Below are positions 54,580 to 64,000 of a stretch of DNA of 64,000 nucleotides, one piece after another. The DNA lies in assembly GCF_030272615.1 (NCBI RefSeq), contig NC_081414.1, forward strand, positions 907,997,009 to 908,061,008. Direction: 5' to 3'. The number at the start of each line of letters is the position of its first letter. The first letter of the stretch is position 1. The DNA is from Cryptomeria japonica. Taxonomy: Eukaryota > Streptophyta > Pinopsida > Cupressales > Cupressaceae. Position numbers and translations under genes: made by a program. The notes beneath the pieces are model-generated. The model had not been told where the DNA came from. It ran no database searches and saw only the letters and a program-made list of their open reading frames with translations.

Positions 54580-55638
54580 TGTTGGTATTTTGGTGTGGTT
54601 TTGTCATTGATGTCAACTCCTACTAAACCTTATCAACTTTGACACTTTGGAGAATCAACAACATTCACCGGCAAGCAAATGACTTATGCACAGTCACCGG
54701 TATTTGGTACACCGACAGGATATAATGATCACCGACACTTGGAATGGCATGGAAAACACTTGGTTATGTCGAAGAAATCGTTTGGACACCTTGTCTTGGA
54801 GATTTGATTATTGGTATATTCATATTTGCATATTTGTTGTTACCAGCAAATAGGTCTGGGTTATACACCAGCAGGATTATTTTTTCCAGATCAGCATGGC
54901 ACACTATGTAGATGACTTATTATTGTTGTAAATACATTAAGCCGATATGTTGAATCGGTTATTGCATCGGGCATTAATTTATTTGTAAATTGATTTTATT
55001 GTAATATCTCTTAGAGCCAACCTACTAAAATTGGTCCTAGGTTATAATATAAATGTAAGATCTTATTTGTAAGATCAGATGTGGAATGTGAAGAAGAATT
55101 GTGTGAAGGTATATGCGAGATTAAGCAGAGCTATACACATAGATATCATTTAAAGGTGAAGCAAGGTTTTTGTGAAAGCATATCAAAACTACACCAATAC
55201 TGAATCCAGCATATGAAGATGCTATTTTGAGTAGTACATCCTTATTCGATTTAACCATCCAATTGTAGTCAGTGTGACTCATATTTTGTGTTTGAGTAGT
55301 GAGCTCTAGGCACTTGGCCTTTCTACATGTGCAAACCCCATTTGTATACACTTACTATTTGTAGTAGTATCATCTGATTTTGGGTAAGGTTTCCCATCGT
55401 GTTTTTTCCTCTTACAAGGTTTCCACGTACAAATATTGGTGTTAAGTGTTGTCAATGAGTTTGTTTTTTTGTTTCATACATTAATCCTTACCAGTATTGC
55501 AATTATATGATAAAACTGTCCATCGGTATAAAAGACTGGTTCACCGGTATTAAGCAGTAAGCTGCTTAAGTTGTTTTTGTTTTGAATTTATTAGACAACT
55601 GATTCACCCCCCCTCTCAGTTGTCTCTAGGACCTAACA
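54580..55638 (+). repeat. Copia A 3' LTR
   Basis: 1059 bp, TGTTGGTATTTTGG to GGACCTAACA; partner of 38881-39937, with scattered differences. Confidence 0.92.
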
Positions 55639-55643
55639 GGCCC
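55639..55643. repeat. Target-site duplication of copia A, right (GGCCC)
   Basis: Matches 38876-38880. Confidence 0.9.
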
Positions 55644-56958
55644 ATCCAAAACTGAGGCTATTTCTGGTACAACACCAAATGTCATTGCGAGTGTTCCAAC
55701 CCGAAATGTCCAAGATACTTAGAGTACTGGAATTCTAGTTATTGGACAAAAATGTCAAGGGACTACTCATAATAGTAGTCAACCCCAATTTCCTAAAGAT
55801 TTTAATACAATTGCAGGGGTTAGCGCCGAAGCAAATGCTATTGCAGCTAATACCATAATAAATATTGTAGGACGAGCTGTAGCAAGACAATTTCAAAGAA
55901 GACCTATTCACCTAGAGAGATACAAGCAATTACATATTGGTGGGATCCCAGGATATCCCAATGTTATCCCAAATGACTTAAGGGATAAATTTAGTAAATT
56001 CACAGGCAATAATGCTATAACTGGCAAACAAAACGTAAGGGCATTCACTGATAAGCTGAATGACTATGAGGTAGAGCATTAGGATGTGGTTATAAAATTA
56101 TTTGGGCAATCTCTGACAGAGGATGCCAGTGATTGTATAGAGGATTGCCAACTACAAGTATTAGTTCCTAGAAATAATTTGAGAGATTTTTTAAAGAGAA
56201 GTATGGTGACAAAACAAATCTCAGCTTGATGTTAAACGAGTTCAAGAATATTAAGAAGTCATTAAACGAGGATGTGTCTGATTTCAATATCATATTTTAT
56301 AAACCTATGCATAAGTTCTTTCAAGTATTAAGGTTAGATGATAATGTTTTTCTTACCACATATATGAATGCATTTGATGCAAAAATGGCATATATCCTTA
56401 GAGACAAGGACCCTCAAACTCTGAGAGATGCATTTAGGATAGCTATAAATGTTGAAGGAAATAGAAGAGCTTCAGGAAAGCTAAGAAGGAAAGAGGATCC
56501 TAGATTTTCTAAAAATGCCAAAGATAAAATTGAAGAGTCTTAAGGCACAAAACCTAAAGAAGAAGAAAGATGGGACAAGGTGCTTAATACCTTCAAGGAT
56601 TTGAAATTAACAGTAGAAAAAAATGACAAGAGTTTTGTACCAGAAAAGCCACAGTTTAATAAATTTAATAGACCACCAAGATTGCAAGATTATCCTTACA
56701 ATACAAATTGGAAGGATGGAAAGCCTTTCCAGTAGAAAAAGAGTAAATAGGAACATCAAACTCCTGACCCATTGCAGAAACATATAATAAACATGGTGGA
56801 TGATAATCCTTTTTGTGTTGCTTGTCAATCACCCCACTCACCTGGATATTATGTTGTAGAACAATTTATTTCTACTAAGGATGACACACATGAAGAAGAG
56901 GAATAAACCTTTGAAGGTGACAATGTTGATTGTCTTATGATTTTTTCTTGTCTTGGAT

Positions 56959-56963
56959 AAATA
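56959..56963. repeat. Target-site duplication of copia B, left (AAATA)
   Basis: AAATA before TGTTAGGACTTG; partner at 63675-63679. Confidence 0.9.
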
Positions 56964-58051
56964 TGTTAGGACTTGAAAATGACAACTAAGAGGGGGGGTG
57001 ACTCATTTATTAACCAATTGTATATAAATTCTAATCCAAATGCAAATTATTCCAACTTAAACTTAATGCTGGTAAACCAAACTTAAGATTCGGTAAAACA
57101 GATTAACAAATATAGGAGTACCAGTTTAACTTAATACATAAAACAAAAAGAGACAAAACATCCACAACACATAACACAGATTTTGATGTGGAAACCTAGT
57201 AAGGGAAAAACCATGATGGGAAACCTTACCCACAATCAGATGATACTGCTACAGATAGTATGTGTATACAAATAGGATCTGCACATGCAGAAAGACCAAC
57301 TACCTAGATCTCACCACTCAATCACAAAATAGGAGTCACACTGACTACACAATTGGATGGTTAAATCCAATGATAATGTACTGCTCAAAATAGCATCTCC
57401 AATACTAGATTTAGTACCGGTTAAGCTTTGAACATGAGTGTCAAAACACCTTCATAACCTTCCTTCAACCTTCAAATAATGTATGCGTGATTCACACAAG
57501 GATCTTCTTATTTTCTCTCTTTAATATTTGAACACACTCATATCATAACCATATCCTGATCTTTGATAAGATCTTCCAATCATTTATACAAAATCTAAGA
57601 CCAAATGTATAGGCCGGCTCACTAAATTTATTACAATTAAATCAATTACAAATAAGTCTTGATGTGATACAACATGTCATCTCAATACATTTACCAAGTT
57701 ATCCAATTAATAAACAATCTCCATAACTTGTCGTGTTGATCTAGAGTACCGGTCCATAGCCTAGACCTATCTGCTGGTAAATGCAAATATGTCAACCTAA
57801 TTATACTAATAAGAAAACACCAAATCCAAACTTCCAATCCATGTCTTCGACATAACCTAATGATCTCCAAATGATAACAAGTCATCATCGCTACCGGTGA
57901 ACCATATAACCTGCTGGTGAACATATACCGGTGACTGTGCATAAGTCACTAACCATACCGGTGAATACAATGTAAACCTCCAAGAAGATAACTATTTATA
58001 TCAATGACAAAGCTAATGCAACACATGACGAAGTCATCCATAATACCAACA
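56964..58051 (-). repeat. Copia B 3' LTR
   Basis: 1088 bp, TGTTAGGACTTG to ATAATACCAACA on the + strand; partner 62581-63674. Confidence 0.92.
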
Positions 58052-58398
58052 ATCTCCCCCTTTGGCATCGATGGCAACACTAGATGGAAAAACATCTAAA
58101 TGCCAAAAATAGAATGCCAAAAATAGGAAACCATCAATTTCCCAAAGATAGATCAATACAAAGTTTTGTAACAGAAACAAAAACCAAAATACATCTCTCC
58201 AAAGAGTATATCTCTCCCCCAAGGAATAATGTTTTTCCATAGATATCTCTCCCCCTTTAACATCAAATGCCAAAGCAGTTAAGAATTCAAAACTTAACAT
58301 TCAACCAACTACTCCCCTTGAGAAGTAGCTCTCCTCCATCAAAGCCAGAAAAAGATTTTTCTGTTAGTCCCTATTTTTTTGATGTCAATCTTCAACAT

Positions 58399-61300
58399 CT
58401 AAGTCTCTACTGGTGGGGAAATTACCCCAAACTGCTCTCTGAGATATTCAAATGTTTCCCTAGGCAAAGGCTTTGTAAAGATATTTGCAATTTTCTCTTT
58501 AGTATTTACATAAACCAATCTCACTTCATTTGCTTCAACATTCTCTTTCAAAAAATTATACTTAATAGAAACATGCTTTGTCTTAGAGTGAAATACCGAA
58601 TTCTTTGATATATCAATTGCTATTTAATTATCACAATAAATTATTATTGGTTCTTTGCATTTTACCTTTATATCCTTCAACATTTGCTTGATCCATAATA
58701 CCTGAGTACAATTAGTTGTTGCTGCAACATATTCTGATTCTGCTGTTGATAATGATGTACAAGTCTACTTCTTGCTGATCCATGAAATCAATCTTCTGCC
58801 AAGAAATAATGCATTGCAAGTGGTACTATTTTTGTCATCTACATCTCCTTCCCAATTAGCATTGATTTATGAACATAAATCAAAATTTTCATCCTTAGGA
58901 TACCATAAACCAAGATTTGTTGTACCTTGTAGGTACTGGAAAATCTTTTTAACTGTTGATTCATGATTTTATTTAGGATTTCTTTGAAATCTAGATACAA
59001 TACATACTGCATTCATTATATCAGGTCTGGTTTGTGTCAAATATAGTAAACCTCCAATCATAGATTTGTATCTTATCGGACTAATAGGAGTTGAATCATC
59101 CTTCAATGTCAATTTATCTACTGTAGTCATAGGAGTACTTACTGGTTTAGAGTTTTCCATACCAAATTTCTTCAGTAGTTCCTTTTAGTATTTTGTTTGA
59201 CATATGAATATACCTTTATCAGTTTGTGAAATCCGCAATCCTAAAAATAATTTTATCTCCCCAATCATAGACATTTCAAATTCTTCCTACATCTTGTTAG
59301 CAAAGTCCTTACATAATCCATCTTCACCTCCAAAAATGATATCATCAACAAATACTTCAATAACCAAAATATCATCATTGGTGATTTTGTATTACAAATT
59401 GTTGTCAACATTACCTTTTGTGTAATGAAGCTTCAAAAGATATTTATCCAATCTAGCATAGCAAGCTCTGGGAGCTTGCTTCAATCCATATAAAGCTTTC
59501 CTTAACCTGCAAACCATAATCTTATTATCTGTCAAAGAAAATCCATCAAGTTGTTCAATGTGAACTTCCTCCTCAAGATCTCCATTCAAAAATGCACATT
59601 TTACATCCATTTGATAAACTATAGTTCTTGTAAGCTGCAAATGCAAGAAATAGTCTAACTGCCTCAATTCTAGCTACCGGTGCAAAGGTTTTATTATATT
59701 CTATTCCTTCTTTCTGTGAATAACCTTTACAAACTAATCTTGCTTTGTTCCTAATTACTTCTCCATCTTCATTAAGTATATTTATATATACCCATTTAGT
59801 TCCAATTACATTTTTATCTTTAGGTCGGTGAAATAATGTCCAAGTGTTGTTCTTTTCAATGGGTTCTAATTCATCTTCCATTGCTTTTATCCAATGTTCA
59901 TCTTGACATGCTTCAATAACAGATGCTAGTTCAACTTGAGAAATTAAACATACCTCTTCATTTGCCAGTCTCCCTCTAGTCATAGCACCTTGATTCTTGT
60001 TTCCAATTATCTGATTCTCTGAATGATTCAATCTTATATACCTAGGTGTGTTCTGATTAACATTCATAGGTTGTTGTTCTTCAGTCACTGTTGAGTTTTC
60101 TGATGATGCCTTTGTGATTGGGTCTTCATTCTGTACCGGTGCAATCTGTGTCGGTTGATCTATGATCATTTCAACTACCAGTTCTACAGATCTTGAATCT
60201 CCTCTAAAGTGTTCATCTATCTTCACATTAGTACTCTCAATTATTTTCTGTAATCTTTTATTATAACATCTATATGCCTTACTTTTAGATGAATAACCAA
60301 GAAATATTCCTTCATTACTTCTAGGATCAAATTTGCCAATATACTCATATCTTCTAATATAACATTTGCTTCCAAATATTCAGAAATACTTAAGAGTAGG
60401 AATATGACCAAACCATAGTTCATAAGGGGTCTTACCAGTTTCACTTTTGATGTGAACTCTATTAAAATTATAAATCATTGTATTCACTTCTTCTCTCCAG
60501 TACACATGAGGTAGATTTTCTTCCATCAACATGGTTCTTGTTGCATCCAAAATAGTTTTGTTCTTCCTTTCCACAACTCCATTTTGATGGGGTGTCTGGG
60601 GTGCCGATAGTTGTCTTTTGATTCCATTCACTTCACAAAATGCATTAAATTCTCTAGATGTAAATTCTCCTCCTTGATCTGATCTCAAACATTTGATTTT
60701 CTTATCGATTTCATTCTCTACCATTGCCGTGTATATCTTGAATCTTCCAAAAGCTTATGATTTCTCCCTAAGAAAAGTAACCCAACATATTCAAGAATAA
60801 TCATCAATTATTAGCATAAAGTATCTATCACCTTGTAGACTTCTTCTTCTTTTTGGACCACACAAGTCAGAATGAATTAAATCAGGAATATTATTGAATT
60901 TCTCAATAATGCTCTTAAATGTAGTTCTAACTTGCTTTCCCATTTGACGTTCCTTACATACCAGATTATGAGGTTTCACAATCTTAGGTAAATCCCTTAC
61001 TGCCTTAGCTGAACTGATCTTTACAATGCAATCAAAATTCACATGACAGAGTCTTTTATGCCATAACTAACTTTCATCAATGTGTGCAATCAAACATGTC
61101 TTATCACTGGTATTCAAGTGAAAGATACTACCTTTAGTCTGATTACCGGTTGCAATCTCCAATCCAGTTATGTTTATGATTTTGCATTTCCCATTCTTGA
61201 ATTCTAACTGAAATCCTTTCTCAACTAATTGACCAACACTCAAAAGATTATGCTCTAATCCTTCTACATAATAAACATTATCAGTATTGTGCTTACCATC

Positions 61301-62523
61301 CAAAGATATAGTGCCTCTTCCTTTTATTAAAACAACTTTATCATATCCAAACCTTGCTAGACCTCCATGAATTTCTTGAAATGATAAGAATTTTCTTTTA
61401 TCACCAGTCATTTGATGTGAGCATCCACTATCTATAATCCATTCATCCTTTTCTTCAATTTTTTCTACCAGTGCCTGCTCTATCAGTTTGACAATAGGTG
61501 CTGGTTGATCTTCTTTTATTGCAACAAAATCCCATCCGCTATCTGTTGGATCTTCATCTGCATAGTAACATGACTTATCTCTGTTTTCTTAAATTTGTAT
61601 CTCTGATATTCAAGGTTAGGCTTATATGATCTTTTTGCTTCCTCCCTTAACCTTTCATGTCTATTAGGACATCTAGATGCTATATGACCAACTTTATTGT
61701 AATTAAAACATTTGAAAGGTGATTTACCTTCATACTTACTTCCTGCTAGACGTTTAGGCATCTTCCTTGCAAATAGTGCTTCAAGTTGTTCAAGTTCTTC
61801 ATTTTCTCTCCTCATATCTTCAAGTTCTTTTGCGTAAAGTGATTTCCAATCAGTTTTGTCAGATGATGATGATGATGCTTTGAAAGTTAAATCAGTCTTT
61901 ACAGTAGCAACAGGACCAAAATCTTCAAGTTCAAATGCATAAAGTTTTCCAACCAAAGTATCTTTATAAACTAAAGTATTAGGCATTGTTCTCATTTCAT
62001 TAATAGCAATCACTTTCATTTTGTAAGCCGGTGCCAATGCTCTTAAAACTTTAGACACAATTTCATCTTCACTTAATGATCCTCCACAACATTGTATTCC
62101 TAAAATAGTTTCATTAACTCTTTCCATAAATGCATAAATTCTTTCATCCTCTTCCAATTTTGAATTTTCATACCTGACCTAGTAACATTCTAGCTTTGTA
62201 ATTTTGACAGTGGTATCTCCTTCATTTAGTGTTTCCAATTTATCCCAAATAGCTTTAGTAGTAGATCGGTCTGATAATCCCATGATTTTCTAATCTGATA
62301 ATGTGCTCAGAAGTGCTTCTCTTTCTTTGCAATCATTGTCCATGTCCTTAGCCAATGTTGGTGGATGAGGTTAATTCAGAACAAGAGCAACATAGCCATT
62401 TTTTGTAACATCCCATATATCTCTTCCAATGTAGTTTATATGTGTTTCCATTATTATCTTCCATATGCCATAGCTAGTTCCATCAAGCTTTGGACTATCC
62501 TTCTCGAAAATATTTGTTGCCAT
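58399..62523 (-). pseudogene. Copia B polyprotein (gag, protease, integrase, RT, RNase H)
   Basis: Reads down from the ATG at 62523 (MATNIFEKDSPKLDGTSYGI). A stop near 62373 follows the first 50 codons. Gag core 62157-61700; zinc knuckle CFNYNKVGHIASRC (about 61700-61720) with the second Cys replaced by Tyr; protease (WIIDSGCSHQMTGD, near 61400-61440); GAG-pre-integrase (61080-61020); integrase core (61010-60560; LIHSDLCGPKRRRSL, RSDQGGEFTSREF); linker; reverse transcriptase (59900-59250; [35 protein letters not shown]); then RNase H in pieces to the TAG at 58399-58401. Many stops and several frameshifts. Confidence 0.9.
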
Positions 62524-62566
62524 AGGATCTCCTCAAGTTGTTCGGCTTCCACAAAAAGAGGACTTG

Positions 62567-62579
62567 GCTCTGATAACAA
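62567..62579 (-). other. Copia B primer-binding site, decayed
   Basis: TTGTTATCAGAGC on the - strand, one mismatch (G to T) from TTGGTATCAGAGC, directly next to the 5' LTR. Confidence 0.8.
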
Positions 62580-62580
62580 T

Positions 62581-63674
62581 TGTTAGGACCTGAAAAGGAC
62601 AACTGAGAGGGGGGGGGGTGAATTAATTGTCAACCAGTTGTATATAAATTATAATCCAAATGAAAATTATTTCAACTTAAACTTAATGCTGGTAAACCAA
62701 ACTTATGAGCCGGTAAAACAAATTAACAAATATAGTAGTACTGGTTTAACTTAATGCATAAAATAGAAAGAGAAACAACATCCACAACACATAACATAGA
62801 GATTTTGACATGGAAACCTGGTAAGGGAAAAACCATGATGGGAAACCTTACCCACAATCAGATGATACTACTGCAGATAGTATGTGTATACAAATGGGGT
62901 ATGCACATGCATAAAGGACAACTACCTAGAGCTCATTGCTCAATCACAAAATAGGAGTCACACTGACTACACAATTGGATGGTTAAATCCAATGATAATG
63001 TACTACTCAAAATAGCATCTCCAATGCTAGACTTAGTACCAGTTAAGCTCTGAACATGAGTGTCAAAACACCTTCATAACCTTCCTTCAACCTTCAAATA
63101 ATGTCTGTGTGATTCACACAAGGATCTGCTTATTTTCTTTGTTCAATATTCAAACACACTCATACATTAACCATATCCTGATCTTCAATAAGATCTTCCA
63201 ATCATTTATACAAAACCTAAGACCAAATATATAGGTCAGCTCACTAAAGATATTACAGTTAAATCAATTACAAATAAGTCTTGATGAGATACCACATGTC
63301 GGCTCAATACATTTAGCAAGTTATCCAATCAATAAATAATCTCCATAACGTGTCGTGCTGATCTAGAATACCGGTCCATAACCTAGACCTATCTGCTGGT
63401 AAAGGCAAAACTATCAACCCGATTAGACCAATAAGAAAAACACCAAATCCAAACTTCCAATCCATGTCTTCGACATAACCAAATGATCTCTAGATGATAA
63501 CAAGTCATCATCGCTTCTGGTGAACCATATAACCTGCTGGTGAATATATACCAGTGATTGTGCACATGTCACTAACCATACTGGTGAACACAATGTAAAC
63601 CTCCAAGAAGATAAGTGTTGACATAAATGACAAAACCAATGCAACACATGACGAAGTCATCCATAATACCAACA
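62581..63674 (-). repeat. Copia B 5' LTR
   Basis: 1094 bp, TGTTAGGACCTG to ATAATACCAACA on the + strand. Confidence 0.92.
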
Positions 63675-63679
63675 AAATA
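63675..63679. repeat. Target-site duplication of copia B, right (AAATA)
   Basis: Matches 56959-56963. Confidence 0.9.
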
Positions 63680-64000
63680 GAATATTCTTCTAACATTGAG
63701 ACTCGGGACTTTGATATAGATAATCAAAGGAAAATAAATGAAATATATCATCAACAAGTTTTTTTTGATGAGGAATTATCTGTTAATGACTAAATGTGTA
63801 ATGTTAAACAAGGTGAGTGTTATGTGTCATTGAGAAGACCCTCAAATGAAGAGATTGCCAAAATAACAGCTGCTATGGTAGCTCGGGTAAAAAGCAACTA
63901 TCAATTGAGAAATAGGATTGTGGGTGAAGACCAGGGCAGGCCTTCAGGTTTATTTGTCAAAGAGTTAAAAAACAAAGGCAAAGAGGTCAAGGAGGATAAA
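63680..64000 (+). pseudogene. Element C, coding segment after gag, runs off the window
   Basis: Open frame EYSSNIETRDFDIDNQ and onwards with one TAA at about 63793, then NVKQGECYVSLRRPSNEEIA and a Lys-rich stretch to the last base. No protease motif is reached. By position it is the gag-protease linker of element C. Confidence 0.55.

Larger units (their letters stand above)
38881..55638 (+). mobile_element. Copia A: Ty1/copia element, split by copia D
   Basis: Both LTRs, target-site duplication, initiator-Met primer site (39940-39951), coding region in the order gag, protease, integrase, reverse transcriptase, RNase H, and purine tract (54567-54579) are present. Copia D (40330-50465) cuts it within gag. 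Without D the element would be about 6.6 kb. Several stops and frameshifts make it non-functional. Confidence 0.93.
55639..56963 (+). pseudogene. Element C gag, second fragment (capsid domain)
   Basis: Resumes the frame cut by copia A. Recognisable gag features: RDKFSKFTGNNAITGK and AFTDKLNDYEVEH (about 55978-56080), FGQSLTEDASD (about 56103-56135), then, after a frameshift near 56180, SLMLNEFKNIKKSLNEDV and YMNAFDAKMAYILRDKD (56220-56415). A C-terminal CVACQSPHSPGY segment (about 56815-56850) would be a zinc knuckle with the last Cys replaced by Tyr. Stops at about 55720, 56080, 56541, 56734, 56746 and 56905. Ends at the copia B target site. Confidence 0.75.
56964..63674 (-). mobile_element. 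Copia B: complete but degraded - strand Ty1/copia element
   Basis: 6.7 kb, two LTRs of about 1.09 kb, TSD AAATA, decayed primer site at 62567-62579, polyprotein from 62523 down to 58399, purine tract (complement ATCTCCCCCTTTGG from 58052). Same domain order and close sequence to copia A, D and E; clearly the same broad family, with a somewhat diverged LTR. Confidence 0.93.
36413..64000 (+). mobile_element. C: Ty3/gypsy element interrupted by copia A and copia B, continues past the window
   Basis: Visible parts: putative LTR 36413-37490, leader, gag in pieces 37830-38880 and 55639-56963, and a further coding segment from 63675 to the window end. The pieces join in the right order once A (38881-55638) and B (56964-63674) are taken out. 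The primer site is of the same type as M1. Protease, reverse transcriptase and integrase would lie to the right of the window. Confidence 0.7.

Overview
The window is a block of nested, mostly decayed LTR retrotransposons. I find no host gene, tRNA or rRNA. The mix of Ty3/gypsy elements with tRNA-Arg-type primer sites, Tat-like elements carrying an extra RNase H, and Ty1/copia elements with an initiator-Met primer site, all stacked inside one another in AT-rich DNA, points to a large seed-plant genome. A gymnosperm is my best guess, but that is inference.

Layout, left part (1-35810). A degraded Tat-type gypsy element on the + strand (called T1; 1 to about 33347, 5' LTR outside the window) carries gag, protease, G-patch, reverse transcriptase, RNase H, second RNase H and integrase in one reading frame (2185-9462), broken only by 13 in-frame stops. 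Its 3' LTR (31520 to about 33347) abuts a copia RNase H fragment with its own LTR (called G; 33348-35810), so T1 probably sits inside G. A second gypsy element (called M1; 10609-30239, - strand, target-site duplication AGGAG) is inserted in the 3' untranslated part of T1. M1 is the most remarkable object here. Its two LTRs are 6.65 kb each and nearly identical. The U3 part of each LTR holds a gene of about 1200 codons, split by one UGA. The internal region is almost wholly one intact 2023-aa polyprotein in which the plant-type second RNase H lies between protease and reverse transcriptase, not after the first RNase H as in T1.

Right part (35811-64000). A third gypsy element with a tRNA-Arg-type primer site (called C; about 36413 to beyond the window) is broken by two copia insertions. 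Copia A (38881-55638, + strand, TSD GGCCC) interrupts the gag region. Copia B (56964-63674, - strand, TSD AAATA) interrupts C again just after gag. Copia A is itself split by copia D (40330-50465, - strand, TSD TTGAA). Inside D lies the 5' end of another + strand copia (E; 44723-46415), joined to the 3' part of a different element (F; 46416-49813) that carries an unrecognised long coiled-coil ORF where pol would be expected.

The insertion order follows from interruptions: G before T1 before M1, and C before A before D before E/F; B is also younger than C. M1 looks youngest (intact ORF, LTRs differing at roughly 25-30 positions by eye) and is the only element here that might still encode a working gag-pol.
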